A stretch of DNA of 45,683 bases, taken from assembly GCF_003999195.1 (NCBI RefSeq), contig NZ_RJVR01000244.1, positions 1 to 45,683 on the forward strand. The letters are read 5' to 3'. Of the stretch, positions 24,260 through 32,312 are shown one piece after another. The stretch comes from Streptomyces soli (GTDB lineage Bacteria > Actinomycetota > Actinomycetes > Streptomycetales > Streptomycetaceae). The notes beneath the pieces were generated by a model. That model saw only the letters and a program-made list of their open reading frames with translations, was not told where the DNA came from and searched no databases. A program made the translations under genes and the position numbers. Position 1 is the first letter of the stretch, and each line of letters opens with the position of its first letter.

Positions 24260-25009
24260 ATGAACAGGCTGGACGACAAGGTCGCCCTCGTCACCGGCGG
24301 CAGCAGCGGTATCGGATTCGCGATCGCGCAGAGGTTCGTGGAGGAAGGTGCCTACGTGTTCATCACCGGGCGGCGCCAGCCCGAACTGGACAAGGCAAAA
24401 GACAAGATCGGCAGGAACATCACCTCCGTCCAGGGCGATGCCACCGTCTCCGCCGACCTCGACCGTCTCTTCCAGACCATCGAGAATGAGAAGGGGAAGA
24501 TCGACGTCGTCGTCGCCAACTCGGGCCTGGTCGATCCGCAGGAGTTCGGCCAGATCACCGAAGACAGCTTCGACCGCACCTTCAACCTCAACGCCCGTGG
24601 CACCCTCTTCACCGCCCAGAAAGCACTGCCCCTGATGAACGACGGCGGATCGATCATCCTCGTCGGATCGATCGCCGGCTACACCGGCCTCGACGGGTAC
24701 ACCACCTACAGCGCCACCAAGGCCGCCCTGCGCTCCTACGCCCGCACCTGGACCAAGGAGCTCAAGGACCGCGGCATCCGGGTCAACAACCTCAGCCCGG
24801 GCCCGATCGACACCCCGATCATGGACAGCCAAGCAGACTCCCAGGAAGGCGCGGACGCAATCAGGGCAGCCTTCGCATCGGTCATCCCCCTCGGACGCAT
24901 GGGACGCCCCGAGGAAGTCGCAGCGGCCGCCCTCTTCCTTGCATCCGACGAGAGCAGTTTCTGTGCAGGCATGGACCTGAGCGTCGACGGCGGCATGGCT
25001 CAAGTCTGA
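24260..25009 (+). CDS. SDR oxidoreductase
   Basis: The 249-residue classical SDR has LVTGGSSGIGFAIAQRF, FITGRRQPELD (Arg-Arg after beta-2, NADP type), VVANSGLVDP in place of NNAG, a catalytic Ser in ILVGSIAGY, YSATKAALRSYAR, and a C-terminus SFCAGMDLSVDGGMAQV. This set resembles the SDRs often found next to TetR regulators and SnoaL-like proteins in streptomycetes. Substrate unknown. AAAGG lies upstream of the ATG. Confidence 0.88.
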   Translation: MNRLDDKVALVTGGSSGIGFAIAQRFVEEGAYVFITGRRQPELDKAKDKIGRNITSVQGDATVSADLDRLFQTIENEKGKIDVVVANSGLVDPQEFGQITEDSFDRTFNLNARGTLFTAQKALPLMNDGGSIILVGSIAGYTGLDGYTTYSATKAALRSYARTWTKELKDRGIRVNNLSPGPIDTPIMDSQADSQEGADAIRAAFASVIPLGRMGRPEEVAAAALFLASDESSFCAGMDLSVDGGMAQV

Positions 25010-25029
25010 AGCTGGAGTCTGTCAAACCG

Positions 25030-25072
25030 GGGGATCTTGACTCCTCCCACGACTTCAATGGGATCGCCCCGG
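25030..25072 (-). mobile_element. IS200/IS605-type right-end remnant
   Basis: On the reverse strand the sequence reads ATCCCATTGAAGTCGTGG followed by GAGGAGTCAAG. IS200/IS605-family right ends in streptomycetes commonly close with a TTCA-containing hairpin, then GGGAGGA and GTCAA. No tnpB reading frame remains upstream, so this is only the terminal scar, including the part that would overlap the 3' end of the omega RNA. Confidence 0.4.
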
Positions 25073-25219
25073 AACGTGCTGCGGCCATGTGTTGCGCCAC
25101 AGGAGGCGCCTTGGCGAGGCGTCAGCGCGCGCCGAAGGCAAGGCCGATCGCCGCGGCGTCGCTGTTCATCGGATCTGCCGGAGAGAAACATTCCGGCACC
25201 ACCTGTAGGGAGAACTCTC

Positions 25220-25627
25220 ATGGGACAGAGCGTGGAAGAAAGGAACAAGGAGATCGTCCGGGAGGCGTTCGACACCCTCTTCAACAAGCGTGACTACGCA
25301 ACCGCCGAGAAGTTCTGGTCCCCGGACTACATCCAACACAGTGCGCACATCGAGCAGGGCCGGGAGGGTCTTTTCAATCTGATCAAGATCCTGCCGGACG
25401 AGCTGCGCCACGAGGTCGACTGCATCATGGCCGAAGGCGACATGGTGATGGTCCGCGGACGGTTCTCCGGACACGCTCAACCAGCACCCTGGATCGCCGC
25501 AGACTTCGTCCGTATGGAGGATGGGCTGCTCAAGGAGCACTGGGACATCATCGAGGACGAGACATCTCGCGCGAACTCGTTGAGCGGCCTACCGATGTAC
25601 GGTGACACGTTCCCCGAGGAGCGCTGA
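25220..25627 (+). CDS. SnoaL-like (NTF2-fold) protein
   Basis: The 135-residue protein has the SnoaL/NTF2-like order: a long N-terminal helix ([20 protein letters not shown]), [20 protein letters not shown], an [20 protein letters not shown] strand pair, and [20 protein letters not shown]. The IQHS and EHWDIIEDE motifs are standard in the subfamily of stand-alone SnoaL-like proteins. Some act as small-molecule hydrolases or isomerases; no activity can be assigned. GGGAGA precedes the ATG. Confidence 0.85.
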   Translation: MGQSVEERNKEIVREAFDTLFNKRDYATAEKFWSPDYIQHSAHIEQGREGLFNLIKILPDELRHEVDCIMAEGDMVMVRGRFSGHAQPAPWIAADFVRMEDGLLKEHWDIIEDETSRANSLSGLPMYGDTFPEER

Positions 25628-25639
25628 CCGAACGTGGAT

Positions 25640-26070
25640 CGGTCGGCCGCGTCGTGCTGCGTGCCGCCGCAGAGCACCTCACCCCCGTCGCCCTCGAACT
25701 GGGCGGCAAGTCACCGGCGTTCGTCGACCGGGACGCCGACCTGACCGTCGTCGCGGACCGGCTCGCGCGCGGCAAGTTCGTCAACGCCGGACAGATTTGC
25801 GTCGCCCCCGCACTACGTCCTCACCGACCCGGAGACCGCCGTTGCGTTGGAGCCCCGCGCTCGCCCGCGCTGTCGAGGCGCTCTTCGGGGCCGAGCCGAA
25901 GACCTCCGCCGAGTACGGGCGGATCGTCAACGAGCGGCACTTCGACCGGCTCGCCTCCCTGCTCGCCGCCGGCCGTGTCGTCACCGGCGGCGGCAGCGAC
26001 CGCGCCACCAAGTACATCGCGCCGACCGTGCTGGCCGACGTCGCCCTCCAGGGCGCGAGCTCGCCGCCCT
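25640..26070 (+). pseudogene. Aldehyde dehydrogenase remnant with frameshifts
   Basis: Pieces in three frames belong to one aldehyde dehydrogenase: [21 protein letters not shown] and [12 protein letters not shown] with the catalytic Cys (about 25680-25810), [14 protein letters not shown], then [36 protein letters not shown] and [11 protein letters not shown] (about 25857-26050). At least two frameshifts break it and both ends are missing. The order and spacing match the ALDH core around the active site. It follows the SnoaL-like gene by a few bases, so a once-intact ALDH probably belonged to the same operon. Confidence 0.7.
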
Positions 26071-26434
26071 GGACAGCGCCGCCTACGGCAACCCGGCCGA
26101 GCGGCACATCGAGGTACAGCGCACCGCGAAGGACGCCGCTGGTGAGCTGATGCCCTACGGCCTGGCGACGTTCGTCGCCGAACGCGGCATGTGGCCCGTC
26201 CGAGGGACTTACACCGGGGACTGGAGCCGTCGGCCGGGAGACTCTGCGGTCGACGACTGGGATGCCCGGTCAGATCAGAGGGTCTTCGCTGACTGTTCGA
26301 CGAGGGGCCGGCCGGTTCGCGTGATCCTTCGGCCGCCGCGCTGTCCGGGCCGAGATCAGGCGTGCGTGCGTGCGCCGGCACCGCCTTCCTGTACGGTGCG
26401 ATCACTGGTGTGGCGCAGAGTTGGAAGGGCTGCG
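26071..26434. other. Gap before tetR, no gene recognised
   Basis: The forward frame that leads into the tetR gene is open throughout, but its translation from here is low-complexity or unlike any family. The stretch probably holds the tetR promoter plus residual ALDH-operon DNA. I find no repeat or hairpin worth naming. Confidence 0.4.
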
Positions 26435-26446
26435 GTGGGCGTAGCG

Positions 26447-27100
26447 ATGGAAGCATCGGTCAGCAATGGGCCCCCGGCGGATGGCGCGAGCAGTGCGCCG
26501 GAGACGCGTGCGCCCCGCGGCCGTCCGCGCAGCGAACGTGCCCGCACTGCCGTGCTCGAAGCGGCGGCGGACCTGCTGATCGCCGGTGGGATCGACGCTG
26601 TGACCATGGAGGCCATCGCGGCCCGTGCGCAAGTCAGCAAGGCAACCGTTTACAAGTGGTGGCCGTCACGCGCCCACGTGATGCTGGAGAGTTTCTTCAG
26701 CCGCACCAGGAATACCACTGACGTCCCGCTGAATGCCTCCCTGGCCGAGGCGCTCACCTACCAGGTCGGGGCTCTCGCCCGGCTGTTCCGGGACACTGCG
26801 ACGGGGCCGCTGATGGCCGACCTGATCGCCGCGGGGCAGGCAGACCCCGACATCAGGGCGGCACTCGACGAACAGTGGCTGCGGCCACGCCGGCAGATCG
26901 CGGCGCGTCTGCTGCGCGAGGCTGTGGAACGCGGCGAGCTGGACCACGGCATCGAGGTCGCCGCCGCCGTCGACCAGCTCTTCGCACCCGTCTACCACCG
27001 CCTGCTGCTCGGTCACGAGCCGCTGCACGACGAGCTGGCGGCGACACTCGTCAGGCAGCTGCTGGCCGGATTGCGGAGCCGGCATCAGGGGCCAGCCTGA
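26447..27100 (+). CDS. TetR-family regulator, tail-to-tail with MFS exporter
   Basis: The 217-residue regulator begins with a low-complexity arm, then RGRPRSERARTAVLEAAADLL, VTMEAIAARAQVSKATVYKWWPSRAHVML (TetR helix-turn-helix) and a C-terminal TetR_C-type ligand domain ending in HDELAATLVRQLL. The start is uncertain: ATG 26447 is used here, while GTG 26435 has GGAAGG 6 nt upstream and adds four residues. The gene overlaps the convergent exporter gene by 50 nt at the 3' ends. Convergent rather than divergent orientation means operator sites near the exporter start at 28439 need to be sought. Confidence 0.85.
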   Translation: MEASVSNGPPADGASSAPETRAPRGRPRSERARTAVLEAAADLLIAGGIDAVTMEAIAARAQVSKATVYKWWPSRAHVMLESFFSRTRNTTDVPLNASLAEALTYQVGALARLFRDTATGPLMADLIAAGQADPDIRAALDEQWLRPRRQIAARLLREAVERGELDHGIEVAAAVDQLFAPVYHRLLLGHEPLHDELAATLVRQLLAGLRSRHQGPA

Positions 27101-28439
27101 AAGCCTGCACCCCGGACAGGCAGGTGAGCACGGCGATCCCCAACCATGCCACCCGGTAGGCTCCCGGTCCTTCCCCGCCGTCGCCGGGCAGCACGGCGGC
27201 GCCCCGCAGGATCAACGCGCCGACCGCGACTCCCAGGCCCGCGGCCAGCTGCTGCGCGGTGGCCGAAAGCGTATTGGCCCCGGAAAGGACGTCGGGGCCA
27301 ACATCGGCGAACTGAAGGGTGTTGTAGGCCGTGAAGCCCGTGGACCGAAACACACCGCTGGCCAGCAGCACCACCGAAGTGATCCACAGCGGCGTCTCAG
27401 CGGTCAGCGCCGCGCAGGCGGCGAACGTCGCGGCGAGCCCGACCGTGCTGACAACGATCACTGGCCGGAATCCGAACTTCCGCATGATCGGGGTCGTCGC
27501 GGGCTTGATCCCGATATTGCCCACGAACACGGCGATGACCACCAGTCCTGCCCGCAATGGCCCCCATCCGAAGACAACCTGAAACATCAAGGGGAGCAGG
27601 AACGGTGCGGCACTGACCACCGTCCGGAAAAGGGAACCGCTGAGCGTGGCGGCATTGTAGGTGCGTATGCGCAGCGTCCTCAGGTCGAGCAATGGGTTTT
27701 TTGTGCGCAGCATATGGACGGCGGACACGGTCAACATCACGGCGGCCAGTGCGAGGACTGCCAGCGGCGAGACGACATCGTCGCCGCCGAGTTGCTCCAT
27801 GCCCAGCAACACGGCCGCGAGCCCCACCCCGGTCAGCAGGAATCCCGCCCAGTCGAGCCGCACCCGCCCGACCGGGGCCGGCGTACGGCCCACCATGCGC
27901 AGCGCGGCATACAGGCACACGGCACCCAGCGGCAGGTTGACCAGGAAGATCCAGCGCCAGGAGGCGTAGGTCACGAACAGCCCGCCCAGCGCCGGCGCCA
28001 CGACCGGAGCGAGCAGCGCCGGCCAGGTCAGGTAGGCGATGGCGGTGACCAGATCACGGCGGTCGGTGGTCCGCAGCACCACCAGCCGTCCCACCGGCAC
28101 CATCATCGCCCCGCCGATGCCCTGCAGGATCCTCATGGCGGTGAGCATCGGCAGGCTGCCGCTGATGGCGCACAGCCCGGAGGCAACGGTGAAGACCGCG
28201 ATCGCCGCACCGAACACCCGCCTGGGGCCGAAACGTTCGGTCAGCCAACCACTGGCGGGGATGCAGACGGCGAGCGTGACCAGATAAGCGGTCATCACCA
28301 CGTTGATGTCCACCGCGGCGGTATTGAAGGACTCGGCCATACGCGGAGCGGCGGTCGAGATGATGGTGCCGTCCAGGTTCTCCATGAAGAACGTACCGGC
28401 CACGAGCAGGGCGAGCCCGCTCCCCTCCCAGCGCTTCAT
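27051..28439 (-). CDS. MFS exporter, DHA2 (EmrB/QacA) type
   Basis: The 462-residue transporter has about 12-14 membrane segments. The DHA2 features are FFMENLDGTIISTAAPRMA, MTAYLVTLAVCIPASGWLTERFG-RRVF (motif A), MRILQGIGGAMMVPVGRLVVL, and PALGGLFVTYASWRWIFLVNLP (motif C region). The family extrudes drugs or metabolites with protons. ATG 28439 was chosen because the family signature starts there; upstream in-frame sequence belongs to the degraded MFS copy. The C-terminus overlaps the tetR gene by 50 nt. Confidence 0.9.
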   Translation of the reverse strand: MKRWEGSGLALLVAGTFFMENLDGTIISTAAPRMAESFNTAAVDINVVMTAYLVTLAVCIPASGWLTERFGPRRVFGAAIAVFTVASGLCAISGSLPMLTAMRILQGIGGAMMVPVGRLVVLRTTDRRDLVTAIAYLTWPALLAPVVAPALGGLFVTYASWRWIFLVNLPLGAVCLYAALRMVGRTPAPVGRVRLDWAGFLLTGVGLAAVLLGMEQLGGDDVVSPLAVLALAAVMLTVSAVHMLRTKNPLLDLRTLRIRTYNAATLSGSLFRTVVSAAPFLLPLMFQVVFGWGPLRAGLVVIAVFVGNIGIKPATTPIMRKFGFRPVIVVSTVGLAATFAACAALTAETPLWITSVVLLASGVFRSTGFTAYNTLQFADVGPDVLSGANTLSATAQQLAAGLGVAVGALILRGAAVLPGDGGEGPGAYRVAWLGIAVLTCLSGVQAFRLAPDAGSAIRPAAA

Positions 28440-28528
28440 GCCGTTCCGCCCTTGTTTCGCAGTGCCGTCCACTCGACGCTGCCTGTACCGGCGGGCCACG
28501 CGTCGCTCTGCCCCCGGCAGTGCGCCGC

Positions 28529-29020
28529 TCACGCGGCGATCTCTCGGCCGGCCGCGGCCTCTGCACGCACCTGGCTCAGAGTGGAGACCGCCCACACGCA
28601 CACCCCGATGAGCGCGAGGGCGGCGCCGACCAGCGACACGCCCGTCCAGCCGTACCTGTCGTTCACGACCCCGGACACCGCGGTGGCTACGGCGCCGCCG
28701 AGGAAGATCGAAGTCACCCAGCGGCAGCAGGACAACCAGGCCAAGGGCGTATCCGAGTTGCGTGAGGGTGAAACCACCAGCGTGGTGCTGCCCTGGCTGA
28801 CACCGAAACCCGACCCGATGGGAGCGAGCAACGGCTGCGAGTAGTAGATGTTGGCGACCGCCAGGCCGGTGCCCACAGCGAGGACCAGGATCACCTTCCG
28901 CAGCCGCGCTGGCGAAAGGACGGCTTCGGTTTCCGCTGCGGTCGGCGCCGCCGGCGCCTCTGCGACACCTCCTGGCGGCCGTCCCCCGGACACCCTCCGA
29001 GTCCCCTGGGTCTCTCTCAA
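28529..29020 (-). pseudogene. MFS transporter with internal deletion
   Basis: The frame starts like a complete MFS protein of the YnfM/arabinose-efflux type (RKVILVLAVGTGLAVANIYYSQPLLAP), then goes out of frame after about residue 85. The neighbouring frame continues with LTQLGYALGLVVLLPLGD, and the sequence then jumps to a C-terminal pair of helices (FLGGAVATAVSGVVNDRYGW, LALIGVCVWA). Some 250 residues of the core are missing. It is a collapsed transporter gene directly upstream of the intact one. Confidence 0.7.
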
Positions 29021-29060
29021 TTGACTCCGCCCTCACCCTGCCATTCTGTACGTTCCGTTT

Positions 29061-29068
29061 AGTTTATA
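29061..29068 (-). promoter_or_regulatory. AT-rich -10-like TATAAACT
   Basis: This is the only A+T-rich stretch in the gap and reads TATAAACT on the reverse strand, about 40 nt upstream of the MFS remnant start. No good -35 is visible. It may once have driven the transporter genes. Confidence 0.25.
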
Positions 29069-29099
29069 GCGGGGAGCCGGTATGCGGACACTTTGTCCC

Positions 29100-29477
29100 A
29101 AGAGGCGGACATCGCGTCCGCCACGCCGGTCCGCAAGGGCCGGAACGTGAGCGACAGGCCCACGGGGCACCGGTCTCCGGATAGGAAAGCAGCGACTGCC
29201 CGGTCCACTCACGGCGCAGTTTGCGTGAACTCGCGGAGGTCCGAGGGTCCAGGCCGGCCAGGCCGATCTCGTTGAACCGATGGATCACGTCACGGACCGT
29301 GTCCTCGTCTGCCTGCACCAGCTGGGCGATCACCGGCACTCGGTTCCCGCCAGCGGAGGCCAGCAGCATCATTGCGCGCCGATAGCGCAACGAGTTGGTA
29401 CTGCCCCGGCGCACGATCTACTGCAGCCGCTGCCCCTCCTGGTCGGTCAGTCTGCGCACGCGAACGGGCTCTGCCAC
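29100..29477 (-). pseudogene. IS630-family transposase, N-terminal remnant
   Basis: From the GTG at 29477 the reverse strand reads VRVRRLTDQEGQRLQ, a TAG stop, then IVRRGSTNSLRYRRAMMLLAS, GNRVPVIAQLVQADEDTVRDV and FNEIGLAGLDPR. This is the helix-turn-helix domain of IS630 transposases. After about residue 80 the family pattern is lost, and no catalytic DDE segment is present. The premature TAG and the missing 3' part make it inactive. Confidence 0.65.
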
Positions 29478-29742
29478 CGCACCCCCACCTTTCCGGATCG
29501 AACGTGTCACCACATCCAACCGGGTCACCGGTCCCGGCCGCGACCAGCAACCCGGTGAACCATCCCGGTCAAAGCAGACGCGCCGCCGTTCTCCGCGGTC
29601 ACGTACATCCCGTTGGCGTGGGCGCGCAGCGCGATGGCGGTGGACGCCGGCTGGCCGGCGCTTCGGCTCCTGCACTCCCAATCTCGCCTGCCGCCTGCCC
29701 CTCCATGCGCAGAGGGGCAGGCCTTGGCGTCGCAGTGCGTGT

Positions 29743-31125
29743 TCAGTCGCGGATCGGCGAGATGTCGCCGGCGAAGAGGCCTTCCGGGTCGACTTGCTTA
29801 CGGATGCGCTCGACGGCCGCGAGCGTCTCGTCGTCGTAGGTCCTCTGCTGGGGCAGGTCGTGCCTCTCGACCCAGGTCGGCACGGTCAGTCCTGTCCGGT
29901 AGCTCAGCGTCGCGTCTCGGATGTACTCAAGGTCGACGGGCGTGGTGTGCTCGAAGGGCCCCGTCATGAGGCCGCCGCTCCAGTACAGGTAGGCAGCGTC
30001 GATGTGATCGAGCACGCCGCCGTTTTGGGACGGTGTGGCGAAGGCGCCGCCAAGCTGTCGGAGTTCGACCGACAGGAGCGTTGTTCCAGAGCCGGCGCCG
30101 GCCGCGCGCAAGAACGTGCGCCAGCCCTCGTCGTCGAACTCGCGCAGCAGTGCGGTGTCGCTTCTGAGCGGGATGGGTTCCTGTGGGTCCATGTGCGTGA
30201 GGGGAAGCTCACGCGGCTTCGCGACTGCCCAGGTGTCAATGAGCGGAGTGGCAACCGCGCGCAGGGGTGCGAGGAGCCCGTCGGCGATCTCCTGTGCAGC
30301 CCTGAGGTCGGCGGTGGTGGACGCGATGACGGCACCGTCCAAAGCCAGGACCTGCTTGTCCGTGATCTCGGGAGGAACCCCGTCAACGGGTGGGAGGTTG
30401 AGTAGCCGTAGGGATGTCGTGACGGCGTCCGGGGCTGTTGCGGCCCAGCGCTGCCACCGTGGCGCGATCTCCATCGCGTGGGCGGCGTCCCACATGATCG
30501 CCCCTGTGATGATCTCCGCGATGGGCACGAGGTCGATCTCGGCCTCGACGACGATCCCGAATCCTCCGCCTCCCCCTCGCAGAGCCCAGAAGAGCTCCGC
30601 ATGCTCCGAGGAGCTGGCGGTCACGATCTGGCCGTCGGCGAGCACCACGGTCAGGGAGCGCACGAAGTTCGACGAGACGCCGAAGCGACGGCCGTAGAAA
30701 CTCACTCCTCCGCCGAGCAGGAACCCGATCACTCCGACGGTCGGCGAGGAGCCGTGCAGTGCGGCCAACCCGTGCGGCGCCGCCTCGTTCACGACGTCCT
30801 GCCACCGCTTGCCCGCCGGCACCCGCGCGGTACATGCGTCGACATCGACCTGAACGGGAGCTTCGATCTCAGGCCGGAGCAGGAGGGACCCCGACACCGG
30901 GGCGCCTCGACCCATCGCATGTCCCGTCGTGGTGACCTGGATCGGAAGACGCGCCGAACACGCGACGCCGACAGCGCGCACGACAGCGGCGACCGACCGT
31001 GCCACGAACGCGCCCACCGGATCGACCGTCACTGCCAGCTGGTAGGCCACTGTGGCCCGGACATACTCGGGCTCACCGGGCCGAGCAAATGGCGCGAGAT
31101 CCGCAGTGTCGGCGATTGACGTCAT
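29743..31125 (-). CDS. FAD-dependent oxidase, BBE/PCMH type
   Basis: The 460-residue flavoenzyme has a PCMH-type FAD domain: VTTTGHAMGRGAPV near residue 65, where the His is positioned for a covalent flavin link, SPTVGVIGFLLGGGVSFYGRRFG and LFWALRGGGGGFGIVVEAEI. A substrate domain follows, with a C-terminal BBE-type segment. The second covalent-link Cys of bicovalent members appears to be Ser, so mono-covalent or non-covalent FAD is likely. Substrates of this family include sugars and secondary metabolites. GGAG lies 5 nt upstream of the ATG. No partner gene is adjacent. Confidence 0.88.
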   Translation of the reverse strand: MTSIADTADLAPFARPGEPEYVRATVAYQLAVTVDPVGAFVARSVAAVVRAVGVACSARLPIQVTTTGHAMGRGAPVSGSLLLRPEIEAPVQVDVDACTARVPAGKRWQDVVNEAAPHGLAALHGSSPTVGVIGFLLGGGVSFYGRRFGVSSNFVRSLTVVLADGQIVTASSSEHAELFWALRGGGGGFGIVVEAEIDLVPIAEIITGAIMWDAAHAMEIAPRWQRWAATAPDAVTTSLRLLNLPPVDGVPPEITDKQVLALDGAVIASTTADLRAAQEIADGLLAPLRAVATPLIDTWAVAKPRELPLTHMDPQEPIPLRSDTALLREFDDEGWRTFLRAAGAGSGTTLLSVELRQLGGAFATPSQNGGVLDHIDAAYLYWSGGLMTGPFEHTTPVDLEYIRDATLSYRTGLTVPTWVERHDLPQQRTYDDETLAAVERIRKQVDPEGLFAGDISPIRD

Positions 31126-31251
31126 TTCTCTCCACGAAAAAGACAGGCCGGATATGGAAGCGATGATGCCACCACTCCGGACGCTCACAATTAGCGTTTG
31201 CCGAGGCTCGCAATGGCGAGTCGCAGTTCCGATCTTCAAGGCCCTGCGCGG

Positions 31252-31275
31252 TAGCCAGTTCTGCACAACTGGCTA
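31252..31275. promoter_or_regulatory. Palindrome TAGCCAGTT-N6-AACTGGCTA
   Basis: A perfect 9-bp inverted repeat with a 6-nt spacer lies about 130 nt upstream of the FAD oxidase start. It could be an operator or hairpin. No regulator gene is adjacent. Confidence 0.5.
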
Positions 31276-31599
31276 TGTAGAAGCCGAGGCAAGTTGAACG
31301 GATACTGGACGCATGCGTAAGCTTTCTGAACGAATAGTCGAGGTGGGTGGATTGGCATCTCGGTAGGTGTGGCGCTGTCTCGCGTGCCGGCCACCGCGAA
31401 GCGGGGTGGTGGTGCTGACCATGCCGGGGTGTACTCCTGCTCTCGCCCATCCAGGCTAACCCGACCAAGCGGGTGTCTCAGCCGAGACTGTCAGAGCGGG
31501 CTCGGCCGGCGTGAAAGCGCTGGGCGAGACCGGTGCCCGGGGCCTGACCGCTTGGTGGCCTATGTGCGGTGCCGCACGTGCTGTCGGACTCAGGCTGCG

Positions 31600-31681
31600 G
31601 CAGCGGTTCATCAAACTCCGATGACCCCGGGCCAACGCCAAGATCGAACGGTTCGCACAGATCGCCTGCTCGGCCTTGTGA
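31600..31681 (+). pseudogene. IS481/IS3-like integrase-core remnant
   Basis: The forward frame ends in RANAKIERFAQIACSAL and a stop (TGA at 31679-31681). This is like the DDE-integrase segment PQ-NGKIERFHRTL that precedes the end of IS481/IS3 transposases. Preceding bases carry no further likeness. Very short; tentative. Confidence 0.35.
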
Positions 31682-31852
31682 TGCGTGTCAGCCGTTTGTT
31701 TACTGTTGATTGAAGTGCCCTGGTGTTTCAGCACTGCGGAATCTGTATTCTTTTACGCTGCTTCCCACTGTTTCAGGTACACGATACGGATCTCGCGTGG
31801 ACGGCGATACCCGTTTACTGTGAGAAAATTCCCCTAATTGGAGAACAACACG

Positions 31853-31963
31853 ATGTACCGCGCAATGTCGTTCATCGCCCTGTCCCGCGTGAAAATTCCG
31901 GTTCGGGCTGTTGACCAGGTCGTTTGTATGGGTGCGGTCAGGCTGCTTGCTGGTACTCGTTGA
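31853..31963 (+). CDS. Short orphan reading frame, 36 codons
   Basis: GGAG lies 9 nt before the ATG in low-GC DNA. The product starts MYRAMSFIALSRVKIP and then runs into the reverse-strand IS remnant at 31938. It may be the 5' end of a gene cut off by an insertion; function unknown. Confidence 0.25.
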   Translation: MYRAMSFIALSRVKIPVRAVDQVVCMGAVRLLAGTR

Positions 31964-32040
31964 TGAGGCCGAGTAGTTGGGTGCGGCGGATGCGGCCTCC
32001 CAGTGGGATGACGGGTGCTGTCTGGCCGGTCTCCGAAGCG
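31938..32040 (-). pseudogene. IS3/IS481-like transposase, last codons
   Basis: The reverse strand reads PVIPLGGRIRRTQLLGLINEYQQAA and a stop at 31938-31940. This resembles the C-terminus of streptomycete IS transposases of the IS3/IS481 group (RIRRT-VLGGLINEY-RAA). Nothing beyond about 32040 is recognisable. Confidence 0.4.
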
Positions 32041-32221
32041 GTGGCCCATCCGGTCGCCGCCTGCCGGGCGGAGATCGCGCTGCGCTGGGAGCACGGCGCG
32101 GACTACCGCAACACCGGCTACGTATTGCGGCGATCCGGTTTCGCCTGCATGTCCAGGACCTCCGTGGCGACCCCCGTTTGTTGCATCCCTGTAAGAGCGG
32201 GTTAACGTTTGCGTTCGGCTA

Positions 32222-32250
32222 CTGACGGATGCGCGGGGCGTTCATAGGGT
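32222..32250 (+). promoter_or_regulatory. Promoter of the amidase-transporter operon
   Basis: CTGACG (32222-32227), 17 nt and TAGGGT (32245-32250) form a plausible sigma-70 promoter. Initiation would be near 32257, leaving about 55 nt of leader before the binding-protein ATG. Confidence 0.5.
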
Positions 32251-32256
32251 CTGCAT

Positions 32257-32267
32257 TGGTTGGACCA
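32257..32267. promoter_or_regulatory. FadR-type operator candidate TGGT-TGG-ACCA
   Basis: The inverted repeat TGGT-N3-ACCA has the half-site layout known for FadR-subfamily GntR regulators, and covers the predicted transcription start. The last gene of this operon encodes such a regulator (36442-37158), so autoregulated repression is the simplest model. Confidence 0.6.
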
Positions 32268-32312
32268 TCCGTCCATCGATCTCCTGCACCAGTGACCGAG
32301 AGGAACGGCCCC

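Noticed and set aside
25847..26446. Forward frame fused upstream of the TetR gene
   Set aside because: Translation is Arg-rich and unlike a protein family. It runs across the ALDH remnant in the wrong frame, and TetR families start near 26447.
31126..32220. Single intact gene in the gap before the amidase operon
   Set aside because: Only short IS-like fragments, a 36-codon frame and a palindrome are visible. None of the longer frames has a family signature.
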